Of a stretch of DNA of 64,000 nucleotides, positions 1 through 10,723 are shown piece after piece (within the stretch, counting starts at the first letter, position 1; every line of letters starts with the position of its first letter). The stretch lies in the NCBI GenBank assembly GCA_002559145.1, contig NTXX01000001.1, positions 110,709 through 174,708 of the forward strand. Reading direction: 5' to 3'. The stretch is from Bacillus sp. AFS006103 (GTDB lineage: Bacteria; Bacillota; Bacilli; Bacillales; Cytobacillaceae). The notes beneath the pieces were generated by a model. That model was not told where the DNA came from and did no database searches. It saw only the letters and a list, made by a program, of their open reading frames with translations. The position numbers were made by a program, and so were the translations under genes.

Positions 1-864
1 TGAATCTTTAACTTGATCTTTTTTCTGCTTGATAATTCCTGAGGTAATAAAAGACCCGCCAGGTTTAACAACCTTGGCCGCATCCTCAGTAAACCGTAGA
101 ATAACTTCTGCTAGAATATTAGCAACAACGACATCGGCTGAATTTTCTTCAACGCCATCGAGCAAATTATTTTGTGCTGTTGTTGCACGATCACTCACTT
201 TATTGAGTTTAAGGTTCACTCTTGCAGTTGTGACTGCCACCTCATCAAGGTCAAAGGCACGAACATCTTCGGCACCCAGCATGGCTGCTGCAATACTTAA
301 AACCCCTGAGCCTGTTCCAACATCAATAACCCGGTCACCAGGACGAATCGTTCTCTCAAGTGCTTGAATACATAGAACAGTTGTCGGATGTGTTCCAGTT
401 CCGAATGCCATTCCAGGATCTAATTCTATAATTAGTTCATCACTGCTGACCGGAGTATAAATCTCCCAAGTCGGAACAATGGTAAACTTTTCAGAAATTT
501 TCACGGGATGATAATATTTCTTCCAGGCAGTTGCCCATTCTTCTTCATTAACTTCACTAATCGTTACATGATTTTTACCGATATCGATATTGTGAATAAT
601 TAAATTACTAATCGACTCTTTAATGGCATCAACGGTTTCGCCTAAAAAGCTGTTAACCGGAAGGTACGCTTTTAATAGTACGCCTTCTTCTGGATAATCA
701 TCGGGATTGAGTTGATAGATTTCACCAAATTGATCTTCTCTTTCTTTTGTCAGTTCAAATGGATCTTCAATGACTACACCGCTCGCCCCAGCTTCATGCA
801 AAATATGAGAAATAGGTTCAATCGCCTCATTTGTTGTGTGAATACTGATTTCGGACCATTTCAC
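1..864 (-). CDS. prmA: Ribosomal protein L11 methyltransferase PrmA (3' end cut by window edge)
   Basis: SAM-dependent methyltransferase that modifies ribosomal protein L11. Only the first 288 codons are present; the family is about 312 residues, so roughly 25 C-terminal residues lie outside the window. The N-terminal substrate-binding domain begins [13 protein letters not shown]. The Rossmann domain carries the SAM motif DVGTGSGVL near residue 180, followed by the NILAEVI block. I chose a GTG start at 864 because a GGATTGGAG-type ribosome binding site precedes it and the reading frame stays open to base 1. It lies 18 bp downstream of dnaJ, the usual last position of the class I heat-shock operon in Bacillus, so it is probably co-transcribed. 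Confidence 0.95.
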   Translation of the reverse strand, partial: MKWSEISIHTTNEAIEPISHILHEAGASGVVIEDPFELTKEREDQFGEIYQLNPDDYPEEGVLLKAYLPVNSFLGETVDAIKESISNLIIHNIDIGKNHVTISEVNEEEWATAWKKYYHPVKISEKFTIVPTWEIYTPVSSDELIIELDPGMAFGTGTHPTTVLCIQALERTIRPGDRVIDVGTGSGVLSIAAAMLGAEDVRAFDLDEVAVTTARVNLKLNKVSDRATTAQNNLLDGVEENSADVVVANILAEVILRFTEDAAKVVKPGGSFITSGIIKQKKDQVKDS

Positions 865-882
865 ATCTACCAACTCCAATCC

Positions 883-2016
883 TTACTCGCTTTTAAAGGC
901 TCGTTTTACTTTTGAGAAAAAACTTTCTTCGTGTTCACCAATCGGAGAAGTGCCGCTAAGCTCTGCGAATTCTTTTAAAAGCTGCTTTTGCTTTTCCGAA
1001 AGTTTTGTTGGAGTAATAATTCGAACGAGAATATATTGATCTCCAACACCGTATCCACGCACGTTAGGAACACCTTTTCCTTTTAATCGGAATTTTTTCC
1101 CCGTTTGCGTCCCTGCAGGAATTTTTAACTTTACCTTCCCGTGCAGAGTAGGTACCTCGATTTCAGCTCCCAAGGATGCTTGAACAAAAGTGATTGGCAT
1201 TTCACAATAAATATCATCGCCATCTCTTTCGAAAAACTCATGCTGTCTAACATGGAAAACAACATAGAGGTCCCCGGCCGGTCCTCCATTAAACCCAGCT
1301 TCACCTTGTCCTGACATGCGAAGCTGCTGTCCATCATCAATACCGGCAGGGATTTTAACATGAATTTTCTTGCGCTTTTGAACTTTTCCTTTACCACCGC
1401 AAGTTGAACATTTATGTTTAATTTCTTTACCGGTACCATTACAGTGATTACAAGTACGACGATTAACAATTCTACCGAATGGGGTATTTTGCTCCACATT
1501 TAACTGCCCTGTTCCCTGACAGTGCTGACAAGTTTCTGGTTTAGTTCCAGGCTTTGCCCCAGAGCCACTACATGTATCACAAGTTTCTTCACGCGGTATT
1601 TCAATATCTGTTTCTTTTCCAAATGCTGCTTCTTCAAAAGAAACGGTCATCGTATACTGGAGGTCTGCCCCTTGTCTTGGTGCGTTTGGATCACGTCTTC
1701 TTCCGCCTCCACCACCGCCAAAAAAGGTATTAAAGATATCTTCAAACCCGCCACCAAAGCCGCCGCCGAAATCTCCGCTGCCGCCAAAGCCCTGGTTTGG
1801 ATCCGTATGACCAAATTGATCATAATGCGCCTTTTTCTGATCATCGCTCAATATTTCGTAAGCTTCCGTTATTTCCTTAAATTTATCAGCCGCATTTGCT
1901 TCTTTATTAATATCTGGATGATATTTTTTTGAAAGCTTGCGATAAGCCTTTTTTACTTCATCCTTTGAAGCACTTTTACTAATCCCAAGTACTTCATAGT
2001 AATCCCGTTTACTCAT
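883..2016 (-). CDS. dnaJ: Chaperone DnaJ (Hsp40)
   Basis: Co-chaperone that stimulates DnaK ATPase activity and delivers unfolded substrates. At 377 residues it is full length for a type I DnaJ. Visible features are the J domain at residues 1-70 with HPD at 33-35, a Gly/Phe-rich linker at about 75-105, four CxxCxGxG zinc-binding motifs at about 145-215, and the C-terminal peptide-binding domain. The ATG start gives the standard [10 protein letters not shown] opening. It sits between dnaK and prmA in the CIRCE-controlled operon. A stem-loop with a U-run lies between dnaK and dnaJ and may lower dnaJ expression relative to dnaK. Confidence 0.98.
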   Translation of the reverse strand: MSKRDYYEVLGISKSASKDEVKKAYRKLSKKYHPDINKEANAADKFKEITEAYEILSDDQKKAHYDQFGHTDPNQGFGGSGDFGGGFGGGFEDIFNTFFGGGGGGRRRDPNAPRQGADLQYTMTVSFEEAAFGKETDIEIPREETCDTCSGSGAKPGTKPETCQHCQGTGQLNVEQNTPFGRIVNRRTCNHCNGTGKEIKHKCSTCGGKGKVQKRKKIHVKIPAGIDDGQQLRMSGQGEAGFNGGPAGDLYVVFHVRQHEFFERDGDDIYCEMPITFVQASLGAEIEVPTLHGKVKLKIPAGTQTGKKFRLKGKGVPNVRGYGVGDQYILVRIITPTKLSEKQKQLLKEFAELSGTSPIGEHEESFFSKVKRAFKSE

Positions 2017-2081
2017 GATTACCCACTCCCGAATCTGTCACATAAAGACTATTCTATCATTTATAACAATGTTATTGCAAT

Positions 2082-2120
2082 AAAAAAGTCAAAGCCCATC
2101 GATCTGACTTTGACTTTTTT
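2082..2120 (-). terminator. Stem-loop with U-run between dnaK and dnaJ
   Basis: Arms 2083-2094 and 2108-2119 (AAAAAGTCAAAG / CTTTGACTTTTT) form a 12-bp stem with a 13-nt loop, and on the minus strand the 3' arm ends in a T run. It lies inside the operon, so partial termination or an RNA-processing end between dnaK and dnaJ is likely, since dnaJ shows no evident promoter of its own. Confidence 0.75.
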
Positions 2121-2137
2121 CTGAGCTGTAATAACTC

Positions 2138-3970
2138 TTATTTATCTTCTTTTACTTCTTCAAATTCTGCATCGACAACATCATCTTTACCCGCAGTATT
2201 TCCAGCCTCAGGTCCTCCCTGTTGTGCTTGCTGCGCAGCTGCCGCTTGTTCATAAAGTTTAACGGTTAAAGCTTGAACAATTTCCTGTAAAGCATCCTTT
2301 TTCGCACGGATTTCATCCAGGTCATTTTTCTCAATTGCGGCTTTTAACGCATCTTTTGCTTCATTAGCATTGGCTACTTCGCCTGCATCAACCTTACCTT
2401 CAAGGTCTTTTAAGGTTTTTTCTGTTGTAAAGACAAGTTGGTCTGCTTCATTACGAAGTTCCACTTCTTCTTTGCGAAGTTTATCAGCATCAGCATTTTC
2501 TTCTGCTTCACGGACCATTTGTTGAATTTCTTCATCTGATAATCCTGTTGAGGATTTGATGGTAATTTGTTGTTCTTTATTTGTACCAAGATCTTTAGCA
2601 CGAACATTTACGATACCATTCTTATCAATATCAAAGTTAACTTCAATTTGTGGAATTCCACGTGGAGCTGGTGGAATATCTGATAATTGGAAGCGTCCTA
2701 GTGTCTTATTATTAGCCGCCATTGGACGTTCCCCTTGAAGAACATGAATATCAACGGCAGTTTGATTGTCAGCAGCTGTTGAGAATACTTGTGACTTAGA
2801 TGTAGGGATGGTTGTATTACGATCAATTAACTTCGTAAATACGCCGCCCATTGTTTCAATACCAAGGGATAATGGGGTAACATCAAGCAATACAACGTCT
2901 TTAACATCCCCAGTAATAACTCCACCTTGAATAGCAGCACCCATTGCTACAACCTCATCAGGGTTAACCCCACGATGCGGCTCTTGTCCAGTCGCTTTTT
3001 TAATGGCTTCTTGTACAGCGGGAATACGTGTTGATCCACCGACAAGGATAACTTTATCAATTTCTTTAGGTGTTAAACCTGCATCGTTTAATGCTTGGCG
3101 AGTTGGACCCATCGTCCGCTCAACAAGATGCGCAGATATTTCATCAAACTTAGCTCTAGTCATCGTAACTTCCAAGTGAAGCGGACCCGCAGCACCGGCA
3201 GTGATAAATGGTAATGAAATTTGTGTTGAGGTTACACCGGATAAATCCTTTTTCGCTTTTTCAGCCGCATCTTTTAAGCGTTGTAACGCCATTTTATCTT
3301 GCGCAAGGTCAATCCCGTTTTCTTTTTTGAATTGGTCTACAAGGTAATCAATGACGACTTGGTCAAAGTCATCCCCGCCTAGACGATTATCACCAGCTGT
3401 TGATTTAACTTGGAACACACCGTCGCCTAATTCAAGAATCGAAACGTCAAATGTTCCACCGCCAAGGTCATAAACAAGAATGGTTTGATCTTCATCGGTC
3501 TTATCTAATCCATAAGCAAGCGCTGCAGCAGTTGGTTCGTTGATGATACGCTCAACTTCTAAACCAGCAATCTTACCTGCATCCTTTGTTGCTTGACGCT
3601 CAGCATCATTAAAGTATGCTGGTACGGTAATTACTGCCTTTGTAACTGGTTCACCTAAATAATCTTCTGCATAAGATTTTAGATATTGAAGAATAATTGC
3701 AGATAATTCTTGTGGTGTATACTCTTTGCCTTCAATATCCACTTTGTAATTTGTGCCCATATGACGTTTAATAGACATGATTGTATTTGGGTTTGTGATT
3801 GCTTGACGTTTAGCTACTTCTCCAACTTGGCGTTCCCCATTTTTAAACGCGATCACGGAAGGAGCTGTACGATTGCCTTCTGGATTTGGAATAACTTTTG
3901 GTTCTCCGCCTTCAAGGACAGCAACACAAGAGTTGGTTGTACCAAGGTCAATACCGATAATTTTACTCAT
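2138..3970 (-). CDS. dnaK: Chaperone DnaK (Hsp70)
   Basis: ATP-dependent cytoplasmic chaperone of 610 residues, the normal length for Bacillus DnaK. The N-terminal ATPase opens with [14 protein letters not shown] and contains the phosphate loop region [12 protein letters not shown] near residue 170 and [11 protein letters not shown] near 310. The substrate-binding domain covers about 380-500, followed by a helical lid and an acidic tail ending EEVKEDK. The ATG at 3970 follows the ribosome binding site AGGAGGAAAAGGAA. It lies 28 bp after grpE in the HrcA/CIRCE operon, so it is repressed without heat stress and induced when HrcA is inactivated. Confidence 0.99.
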   Translation of the reverse strand: MSKIIGIDLGTTNSCVAVLEGGEPKVIPNPEGNRTAPSVIAFKNGERQVGEVAKRQAITNPNTIMSIKRHMGTNYKVDIEGKEYTPQELSAIILQYLKSYAEDYLGEPVTKAVITVPAYFNDAERQATKDAGKIAGLEVERIINEPTAAALAYGLDKTDEDQTILVYDLGGGTFDVSILELGDGVFQVKSTAGDNRLGGDDFDQVVIDYLVDQFKKENGIDLAQDKMALQRLKDAAEKAKKDLSGVTSTQISLPFITAGAAGPLHLEVTMTRAKFDEISAHLVERTMGPTRQALNDAGLTPKEIDKVILVGGSTRIPAVQEAIKKATGQEPHRGVNPDEVVAMGAAIQGGVITGDVKDVVLLDVTPLSLGIETMGGVFTKLIDRNTTIPTSKSQVFSTAADNQTAVDIHVLQGERPMAANNKTLGRFQLSDIPPAPRGIPQIEVNFDIDKNGIVNVRAKDLGTNKEQQITIKSSTGLSDEEIQQMVREAEENADADKLRKEEVELRNEADQLVFTTEKTLKDLEGKVDAGEVANANEAKDALKAAIEKNDLDEIRAKKDALQEIVQALTVKLYEQAAAAQQAQQGGPEAGNTAGKDDVVDAEFEEVKEDK

Positions 3971-3998
3971 TTCCTTTTCCTCCTAAAAATATGTAATC

Positions 3999-4598
3999 TT
4001 ATTGATTTACTTTTACCATTGCTGGACGAATGACACGGTCCTTTAACAAATATCCTTTTTGGAATTCATCCGTTACAATATTAGAGCCATAGTTCTCGTC
4101 CTCACCCTGCATAACGGCTTGATGGAGATGCGGGTCAAATTCCTTACCTACCGATTCAATTACTTCAACACCTTCATTTTTCAAGGCATCTAGCAAACTG
4201 CGGTAAACCATGTCCATTCCTTGAAGAAGTGTCTTGGTTTGTTCATTATCTGCTTCAACTTTCATGGCTCTTTCAAAATTGTCGATTGCAGGTAGTAAAT
4301 CTGTAATTAGGTTTTGTGCTCTATATTTTTGGCTCGCCTCTAGATCAATTCTAGTGCGTCTCCGGAAATTATCAAAATCAGCTTGGAGTCGGAGATATCG
4401 ATTATCTGCTTCCTCTAATTTCCCCTTCAGCAATTGAAGTTCTTGTTCCTTAACATCAACTGGAAAGTCATCAGTTTGTTCAGTTGTTCCACCCTCTTCA
4501 AAAACAGTCTCAACCGTTTTTTCATCGGTAAGTTCAACATTAACAGTATTTTCGATATCAACTTCTTCATTTATCGTGTTATTATTCTCATTTGTCAA
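3999..4598 (-). CDS. grpE: Nucleotide exchange factor GrpE
   Basis: Dimeric nucleotide exchange factor for DnaK. The product is 199 residues: an acidic disordered N-terminus of about 55 residues, a long coiled-coil helix (about 55-105, containing the [16 protein letters not shown] signature), then a four-helix and beta-wing domain ([22 protein letters not shown]). A GTG at 4607 in the same frame overlaps the ribosome binding site GGGAGG, so I placed the start at the TTG at 4598, which is 8 nt downstream of that site. It sits between hrcA and dnaK in the heat-shock operon. Confidence 0.96.
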   Translation of the reverse strand: MTNENNNTINEEVDIENTVNVELTDEKTVETVFEEGGTTEQTDDFPVDVKEQELQLLKGKLEEADNRYLRLQADFDNFRRRTRIDLEASQKYRAQNLITDLLPAIDNFERAMKVEADNEQTKTLLQGMDMVYRSLLDALKNEGVEVIESVGKEFDPHLHQAVMQGEDENYGSNIVTDEFQKGYLLKDRVIRPAMVKVNQ

Positions 4599-4727
4599 CT
4601 TACTCACCTCCCTTAAAGCATTTACCCATTTAAGTAATATATTTTCATGGAAAAGGGGGTGAAATGAAAGGGTATTTCACCCACGTGAAATTTACCCTAA
4701 TTTCACCCTTACTCAATATTTCCAGTG

Positions 4728-5762
4728 CTATTTATTTTGATACAACTTTGTTAAAACTGATGTTAAATCCTTACTAAGAAATTGCAATAAGCTAATGACT
4801 CGAGAATATTCCATTCGTGTCGGACCTAGGATGGCAATCGTTCCTAAATTTTCAACCCCTGCTGAATAGGTAGCAGTGATTAGGCTGCAATTATCCATCA
4901 CACTATTGTTATTCTCTCTGCCAATTTTGACGTGAATGCCTGCTGAATCATTTCTGATTAAATTATATATCCACTCTTCCTGGTCAATCAGTGTTAAAAG
5001 GCTGCGAAGCTTTGCAACATCATGAAACTCTGGCTGACTTAACATATTCGTTTTTCCGCCAAAGAAAAGTTTTTCATTAATTGGCATTTTTAATGAATCA
5101 GCAACGGTATGCAGCATTAAATCATAATTATGAATATGCTGCCTTAAGAGCATCGCCACTTCTTTATAAATTTTATCATTTAGGTCTTCAAGCGGAACTC
5201 CTGCCAAACGCTCATTCAGGATATTGACTGTTTTTTCTAAGTCACTTGCATCCACCGAAGGCGGTAAGGAAAAGGTCCTATTTTCAACATGTCCTGTGTC
5301 TGTTACAAAAATAGCCACAGCGGTCTCTTTGTTCAACGGGATAATTTGAATTCTTTTCAACTTATTAATACTAACGGCCGGACCAAGGACAATCGATGTG
5401 TAATTGGTTAGTTCCGATAATATTTTGGCTGATCTTTGAATAATTTTTTCAAACTCAAAAATTTTCTCCGCAAAAATCGACTGAATAATGGTTACATCAT
5501 GTTGATTTAACACTTGTGGAGACAGGAGATGGTCAACATAATACCGATAACCTTTTTCCGATGGGACACGCCCTGAAGAGGTATGTGTCTTTTCAATATA
5601 CCCCAAATCTTCTAGGTCGGACATTTCATTGCGAATCGTTGCCGAACTAAAAGAGATTTCCTCTTTTTTCGACAAGCTTCTTGAGCCGACTGGTTGGGCA
5701 GATCGAATAAAGTCATCAACAATAACTTGAAGAATTAACAATTGACGATCTGATAACAACAT
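4728..5762 (-). CDS. hrcA: Heat-inducible transcription repressor HrcA
   Basis: Repressor of class I heat-shock genes that binds CIRCE operators and is kept active by GroEL. The 344-residue protein has an N-terminal winged helix-turn-helix at about 1-75 ([16 protein letters not shown], then [11 protein letters not shown]) and a GAF-like dimerization core. The ATG at 5762 lies just after a GAGGTG ribosome binding site and matches the usual family N-terminus. It is the first gene of the operon and has a perfect CIRCE 13 bp upstream of its start, so it represses its own transcription. Confidence 0.98.
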   Translation of the reverse strand: MLLSDRQLLILQVIVDDFIRSAQPVGSRSLSKKEEISFSSATIRNEMSDLEDLGYIEKTHTSSGRVPSEKGYRYYVDHLLSPQVLNQHDVTIIQSIFAEKIFEFEKIIQRSAKILSELTNYTSIVLGPAVSINKLKRIQIIPLNKETAVAIFVTDTGHVENRTFSLPPSVDASDLEKTVNILNERLAGVPLEDLNDKIYKEVAMLLRQHIHNYDLMLHTVADSLKMPINEKLFFGGKTNMLSQPEFHDVAKLRSLLTLIDQEEWIYNLIRNDSAGIHVKIGRENNNSVMDNCSLITATYSAGVENLGTIAILGPTRMEYSRVISLLQFLSKDLTSVLTKLYQNK

Positions 5763-5774
5763 TCATCACCTCTG

Positions 5775-5801
5775 TTAGCACTCCTAGTTACCGAGTGCTA
5801 A
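5775..5801 (-). promoter_or_regulatory. CIRCE operator of the hrcA operon
   Basis: TTAGCACTC (5775-5783), a 9-bp spacer, then GAGTGCTAA (5793-5801). Both arms match the CIRCE consensus exactly. It lies between the predicted promoter and the hrcA start, the standard position for HrcA repression. Confidence 0.98.
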
Positions 5802-5813
5802 TTATACTAATAA

Positions 5814-5841
5814 ATTATCAAATAAAGGGGGATGGTGTCAA
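5814..5841 (-). promoter_or_regulatory. SigA-type promoter of the hrcA-dnaK operon
   Basis: On the minus strand, -35 TTGACA (5836-5841), a 16-bp spacer and -10 GATAAT (5814-5819). It ends 12 bp before the CIRCE, so HrcA would block initiation or early elongation. A second TATAAT-like sequence lies closer to the operator but has no good -35 partner. Confidence 0.7.
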
Positions 5842-5859
5842 TCAAAAAGCAAATCACTT

Positions 5860-6993
5860 TTATCTTAAAAATGCCTGAAAAACTTCATTTCCTAGCAGTC
5901 GGCCCTTTTTTGTTAAAAATATATGATTTTTTTCCACCTCTAACCACTGTTTATTAGTTAATTCTGCAATCTCCCGCTGAAATAACTGTTGTGGATCAAC
6001 GGCAAACTTTCCCATAAAATGCGGGACTGATACCCCTCGGGTTTTACGCAATCCTAGGAACATTTCTTCTTCCATTTGTTCAACCTTAGTGGTCTGATGT
6101 TCATCAATAACTGGGAGTTCCCCACTAATAATTTGGTCCATATATCTTTTTAATGGGCCAGTATTTGATCGTCTAACCCCATTCAAGTAACTATGGGCTC
6201 CAGCACCGAACCCATAATAGGATTCGTTGTTCCAATAGGTTAGGTTATGCCTGCTTTCAAAACCGGGTTTTGAAAAATTACTAATTTCATATTGACTGAA
6301 TCCGTGTTTTTCCATTTCCTCCATTAATAATTCGTACATAGCTGCTTCCACATCCTCACCAGGAGTAGGCAGCTTTCCTTTTTTCAAGAGGTTATAAAAG
6401 ACAGTTTTTGGTTCAATAATTAAGGAATAGGCTGAATAATGTGTAATGTCAAGGGAAAAAGCCTCAGTTAATGACTCTTTAAAATCTCTAATCGTTTGCG
6501 TTGGTAAACTAAAGATGAGATCGATACTAATGTTTTCGAACCCGATTTTTTTTGCGTTATCAATGGTTTGATAAACATCTTTCGCTTTGTGAACACGGCC
6601 AATTTTTTTTAGTAATTCCTCGTTAAAAGTTTGCACACCTAGACTCAGACGATTTACACCCGCATCTTTTAATATTTCTAATTTTTCCTTCGTTAAATCA
6701 CCTGGATTGGCTTCAAAGGTAAATTCCATCGTCTCACTTTTCGGCAGGTTTCTGTTAATGCTATCGCAAAAACGATAGAGTTGCTGCTCATTTAACGATG
6801 TCGGGGTACCTCCTCCAACAAAAATTGTTTCCAGATTACCTGCGGGAAACTGGTTAACTGTCATTTGAATTTCTTGATCAAGCGCTTTTAAATACTCATC
6901 TACCGGCTGACCCTTTAGAAATACTTTATTAAAATCACAATAATGGCAAATATGCTCACAAAAAGGGATATGGAGATAGGCCGATTTAATCAT
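5860..6993 (-). CDS. hemW: HemW, radical SAM heme chaperone
   Basis: Radical SAM protein of the coproporphyrinogen III oxidase-like family, now regarded as a heme-trafficking protein rather than an oxidase. The Fe-S cluster motif CxxxCxxC is at residues 12, 16 and 19 (CEHICHYC), the SAM-binding GGGTPT lies near residue 65, and a C-terminal HemN domain is present. I start at the ATG at 6993, with AGGAAG about 8 nt upstream. The frame extends to a TTG at 7023, but nothing resembling a ribosome binding site precedes that codon. The product is 377 residues, as in B. subtilis. Its place between lepA and hrcA is the conserved Bacillus order. Confidence 0.95.
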   Translation of the reverse strand: MIKSAYLHIPFCEHICHYCDFNKVFLKGQPVDEYLKALDQEIQMTVNQFPAGNLETIFVGGGTPTSLNEQQLYRFCDSINRNLPKSETMEFTFEANPGDLTKEKLEILKDAGVNRLSLGVQTFNEELLKKIGRVHKAKDVYQTIDNAKKIGFENISIDLIFSLPTQTIRDFKESLTEAFSLDITHYSAYSLIIEPKTVFYNLLKKGKLPTPGEDVEAAMYELLMEEMEKHGFSQYEISNFSKPGFESRHNLTYWNNESYYGFGAGAHSYLNGVRRSNTGPLKRYMDQIISGELPVIDEHQTTKVEQMEEEMFLGLRKTRGVSVPHFMGKFAVDPQQLFQREIAELTNKQWLEVEKNHIFLTKKGRLLGNEVFQAFLR

Positions 6994-7021
6994 TTCTATC
7001 ACTTCCTCGATAAAATGTAAC

Positions 7022-7066
7022 AAAAGGAGGTTAGAATTCGCCCGATAATGGCTTGTCCTAACCTCC
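7022..7066 (-). terminator. Terminator after lepA
   Basis: Arms 7026-7034 and 7058-7066 (GGAGGTTAG / CTAACCTCC) pair perfectly around a 23-nt loop, with a short T run beyond the stem on the minus strand. It lies between the lepA stop and the hemW start and would reduce readthrough into hemW. Confidence 0.65.
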
Positions 7067-7073
7067 CGCTAGT

Positions 7074-8909
7074 TTATTTTTTTGTATTGGAATCGTCCAT
7101 TTTTAAGACAGCCATAAATGCTTCTTGTGGTACTTCAACGGATCCAACCTGTTTCATCCGCTTCTTACCTTCTTTTTGTTTTTCTAACAATTTGCGTTTA
7201 CGGGAAATATCTCCACCATAACATTTGGCTAATACGTTTTTACGCATGGCTTTAATTGTGGAACGAGCGACAATTTTTTGACCAATTGCTGCCTGAATCG
7301 GAACCTCGAACTGTTGTCTTGGAATAAGTTCCTTCAGCTTTTCAACAATAATTTTTCCGCGCTCATAGGCAAAATCATTATGAACGATAAAGCTTAAAGC
7401 ATCCACTTTTTCAGCATTTAGTAATATATCCATTTTGACCAACTTGGATGGTTTATAACCTATAAGCTCGTAATCAAAGGAAGCATAACCTCTTGTACTC
7501 GATTTCAATTGATCAAAGAAATCATAGACAATTTCCGCTAATGGCATCTCATAAATGATACTTACCCGATTTTCAGCCAGGTATTCCATCGTTACGAAAA
7601 TCCCTCGTTTGAGTTGGCATAGTTCCATAATTGTACCAACATAATCATTTGGAGCCATCATGGTTGCTTTTACATACGGCTCTTCTACGCGTTCTATTTT
7701 TTGCGGGTCTGGTAAATCCGACGGATTATCCACCTTTATTTCAGAACCATCTGTCATGTGAACGTGATAGATAACACTTGGTGCAGTGGTAATTAGATCG
7801 ATCTTGAATTCTCGTTCAATCCGCTCTTGAATGATTTCCATATGAAGCAGTCCTAGAAATCCACAGCGGAAACCGAAACCAAGTGCTTGCGATGTTTCAG
7901 GTTCAAATTGAAGGGAGGAATCGTTTAACTGCAGCTTTTCAAGCGCTTCACGTAAATCATTAAATTTCGCTGTATCAATTGGATAAAGCCCACAATATAC
8001 CATTGGGTTGAGTTTGCGGTAACCTGGAAGGGCTTCTGTTGCTCCATTTTTCGCATTTGTAATCGTATCACCGACACGGGTGTCGCCAACATTTTTAATC
8101 GATGCAGATAAAAAGCCAACATCACCAACGGTTAACTCGTTTAACATCGTCGCTTTTGGTGTAAAAACACCTACTTCATTTACTTCAAATTCTTTCCCGG
8201 TAGCCATCATTCTAACTTTGTCGCCGACTTTAACAGTTCCCTCGACAACCCGAATATAGGCAACAACACCTCGATAGGCATCATAAAGTGAATCAAATAT
8301 TAGCGCTTTTAACGGCGCCTCTGGATTTCCAGTGGGTGCAGGGACTTTTTCAACAATTTGTTCAAGGATTTCTTCGATCCCAATACCTGCTTTAGCTGAA
8401 GCTAACACAGCTTCTGAAGCATCCAAGCCGATGATTTCTTCGATTTCGCCGCGTACCCGCTCTGGGTCAGCACTAGGTAAGTCGATTTTATTGATGACTG
8501 GTAAAATTTCAAGATCGTTATCAAGGGCAAGGTAAACGTTCGCTAGTGTCTGTGCTTCAATTCCTTGAGCAGCGTCAACGACTAAAACAGCCCCTTCACA
8601 GGCTGCAAGGCTCCTTGAAACCTCATACGTAAAATCGACGTGTCCAGGTGTATCAATTAAATGGAAAATATATTCTTCTCCATCTTTAGCTTTGTATTTT
8701 AACTGAACGGCATTTAACTTAATGGTAATTCCGCGTTCTCTTTCAAGGTCCATTGAATCCAATAGCTGGTCCTTCATTTCCCGAGAGGTCAACGCATTGG
8801 TTTTCTCCAAGATACGGTCAGCCAAAGTTGATTTCCCATGATCGATATGGGCAATGATTGAGAAATTTCTAATTTTTGATTGTCGTTTTAGTCTTTCATT
8901 ATTGTTCAC
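7074..8909 (-). CDS. lepA: Elongation factor 4 (LepA)
   Basis: Ribosome-associated translational GTPase thought to back-translocate or remodel stalled ribosomes and to help 30S biogenesis. The 611 residues match the family. The G1 motif AHIDHGKST is near residues 20-28, RGITIK is in switch I, DTPGHVDF is G3 and NKIDLP is G4. EF-G-like domains and the LepA-specific C-terminal domain ([16 protein letters not shown]) follow. The GTG start has GGAG 9 nt upstream. It is encoded between yqxA and hemW as in other Bacillus species. Confidence 0.98.
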   Translation of the reverse strand: MNNNERLKRQSKIRNFSIIAHIDHGKSTLADRILEKTNALTSREMKDQLLDSMDLERERGITIKLNAVQLKYKAKDGEEYIFHLIDTPGHVDFTYEVSRSLAACEGAVLVVDAAQGIEAQTLANVYLALDNDLEILPVINKIDLPSADPERVRGEIEEIIGLDASEAVLASAKAGIGIEEILEQIVEKVPAPTGNPEAPLKALIFDSLYDAYRGVVAYIRVVEGTVKVGDKVRMMATGKEFEVNEVGVFTPKATMLNELTVGDVGFLSASIKNVGDTRVGDTITNAKNGATEALPGYRKLNPMVYCGLYPIDTAKFNDLREALEKLQLNDSSLQFEPETSQALGFGFRCGFLGLLHMEIIQERIEREFKIDLITTAPSVIYHVHMTDGSEIKVDNPSDLPDPQKIERVEEPYVKATMMAPNDYVGTIMELCQLKRGIFVTMEYLAENRVSIIYEMPLAEIVYDFFDQLKSSTRGYASFDYELIGYKPSKLVKMDILLNAEKVDALSFIVHNDFAYERGKIIVEKLKELIPRQQFEVPIQAAIGQKIVARSTIKAMRKNVLAKCYGGDISRKRKLLEKQKEGKKRMKQVGSVEVPQEAFMAVLKMDDSNTKK

Positions 8910-9009
8910 GGTATTTCACTCCTACTATACTCGCACATATACACTATTTTGAATTATATCAATAGGATTACCAAGATTCAATGAAAACTCTAATAAGATT
9001 ATTTCCTGA

Positions 9010-9038
9010 AATAAAATAGCGGCACCTAATGGGTGCCA
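9010..9038 (-). terminator. Terminator after yqxA
   Basis: GGCACC (9021-9026) pairs with GGTGCC (9032-9037) around a 5-nt loop; on the minus strand the stem is followed by GCTATTTTATTT. It separates the gpr-spoIIP-yqxA sporulation genes from lepA. Confidence 0.7.
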
Positions 9039-9047
9039 CTACACGTT

Positions 9048-9374
9048 TTAATCTGCGATAAGTTCAACTATTTTTTGGGAGACACCTGATATCCCATCGG
9101 ACATCTTCTTTCCCATCGAAGAGAAGAAATTATATGCGCTTATTTCTTCAAGCTTTTTCTTCTTTGCTTCAAGATCATGGCTTGATATATCATTGCCCAA
9201 AAAGGTTGCACTTAAGTTACTATCCGTTTCATTTAAACTGACGGCATTTTGAAAATTCGGATCATCATAGCCTTTCATTTTATGAATACCGTCATTAGCT
9301 AATTGCATACCTACTAAAACAGAGATTAACATGAGCGCAGCTAGGCATAGGCTTTTTAACATGAACATTTTCAT
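9048..9374 (-). CDS. yqxA: YqxA family protein (DUF3679)
   Basis: Small protein of 108 residues with one N-terminal hydrophobic segment (about residues 5-26: LKSLCLAALMLISVLVGMQL), so probably membrane-anchored or exported. The rest is hydrophilic. I recognise it as the YqxA/DUF3679 family mainly from its conserved slot directly downstream of spoIIP and upstream of lepA. The function is not established; co-transcription with spoIIP suggests a role in sporulation. The ATG start has GGGAG upstream. Confidence 0.8.
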   Translation of the reverse strand: MKMFMLKSLCLAALMLISVLVGMQLANDGIHKMKGYDDPNFQNAVSLNETDSNLSATFLGNDISSHDLEAKKKKLEEISAYNFFSSMGKKMSDGISGVSQKIVELIAD

Positions 9375-9392
9375 AAAAATGCTCCCTTACTT

Positions 9393-10595
9393 CTATTGTT
9401 TTTTCGTTGATTGCTCAACATCCCCATTTACTTTTTCAGCTTGCCAGTAAAATTCACTAAATACATCTGCAAGTGCGTCTGCCGATCGATTTAATTCCTC
9501 AAATGTATTATCGACTCCGCCAAATTCAATCAAAAGCGCATTTTCAGATAGGTTTTGATTGTAAATACTGTTAGAGCCAGCAGCATTTTTGACCATAACT
9601 CCCCGGCTTAACCCCTTATACTTCTTTTGAAGGAGATTGTGCAGTTCCTCTGCTAGTTTTGCATTTTTTTCATAATTTGGGTTTTTACCGCCGATAACAA
9701 ATGCAAGCTTTGCAAAAGATTTTCCATTAATGTTAACTGTTGTTTGGTTCTTGCGTCGTGAATCCCTATGAATATCAATAAAATAAGCCAAATCATGGTT
9801 TTGTGCCATTGCTGCTTGTACAACTGGTCGAGATTCCTGGTACGATCTTGGATAACCTAAACCTTTTTTATTTAAGTTCGCCTGGATATCAGTTTTATCG
9901 ATAGTAGTACCGATTCCTCGATCCTCTAAGCTCGTTTTTAATTGATCACCAATTTTGGTGACGTTAATTTTTGAATGGTAGGCCAGATTCGGATTCGTGA
10001 CGCCTTTAAGATATGGTAAATAAGATTCCCGAGTATGTGTAAAGTAAACATAGACTATCTTGTGATCGCCTGTTGTTTGTCCAGGTGTTGAAGGGGTCTT
10101 TTCTCCTGATGGCTTCTCGATACCTTCTAAATTTACCAAAGATGCTTCTCGCTCTGCTTTCATAATTTCAATAGGAGGCGCAGATTCAATTGGCATATTA
10201 GTGTAATTGGTACCTTCACCAGCCACAAGAATTTTCCCATCAAACTGAAAGAATCCTGGAAGTTCTCTGCCTAAAAGGCTTCGAGGATCATTTAAATTTA
10301 TATTGCTTGAAAGCTTAAATACTAGATTGGTCAATTTTGGAGTAGCAGTCCAATCTCTTTCAACCGATAAAAAATGATGATTTTCCCAGCCCATTAATTG
10401 ATAAAGCAATTCTCCATTCACATTTGTAGCAGCCTGATTAACCGAAGACGACATTGGCCGATATTGTGGCTTTAACGAGGTTAATAATCCACTAATAGAG
10501 AAAATCAATAGCATAAAGACTATCAGTAATCCAGCGACTTTAAGTAAACTTGATCCTTGTACCATAATAAAAGTTCCTGAGTTTCTAGCTTTCAT
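9393..10595 (-). CDS. spoIIP: Stage II sporulation protein P (SpoIIP)
   Basis: Cell-wall hydrolase of the SpoIID-SpoIIM-SpoIIP engulfment complex; it acts as amidase and endopeptidase on septal peptidoglycan. The 400-residue product has an N-terminal membrane anchor (about residues 18-38) and a catalytic domain with the conserved THTRES and DIHRDS histidine motifs. I start at the ATG at 10595, which follows GAGGTGG by 5 nt; an upstream in-frame TTG at 10610 would overlap that site. Placement after gpr matches B. subtilis, where the gene is expressed in the mother cell during engulfment. Confidence 0.97.
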   Translation of the reverse strand: MKARNSGTFIMVQGSSLLKVAGLLIVFMLLIFSISGLLTSLKPQYRPMSSSVNQAATNVNGELLYQLMGWENHHFLSVERDWTATPKLTNLVFKLSSNINLNDPRSLLGRELPGFFQFDGKILVAGEGTNYTNMPIESAPPIEIMKAEREASLVNLEGIEKPSGEKTPSTPGQTTGDHKIVYVYFTHTRESYLPYLKGVTNPNLAYHSKINVTKIGDQLKTSLEDRGIGTTIDKTDIQANLNKKGLGYPRSYQESRPVVQAAMAQNHDLAYFIDIHRDSRRKNQTTVNINGKSFAKLAFVIGGKNPNYEKNAKLAEELHNLLQKKYKGLSRGVMVKNAAGSNSIYNQNLSENALLIEFGGVDNTFEELNRSADALADVFSEFYWQAEKVNGDVEQSTKKQ

Positions 10596-10723
10596 GGTTC
10601 CACCTCGCAAAACGGATTCTAGTAAATATTATGAAGATACTAGAATCGATAGAACCACTAGTTAAATTTTAGAGGCACTTCCTATAAAAAGTAGAACTAA
10701 AAAGCACCTCGGGAAAAATCCGC

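Noticed and set aside
1522..1932. Plus-strand open frame of 136 codons inside dnaJ
   Set aside because: Antisense to the conserved zinc-finger and Gly-rich coding region; its length follows from the codon bias of dnaJ.
6991..7023. Longer N-terminus for HemW from the TTG at 7023
   Set aside because: The region before that TTG has no ribosome binding site and forms part of the lepA terminator; the ATG at 6993 has AGGAAG and the right family length.
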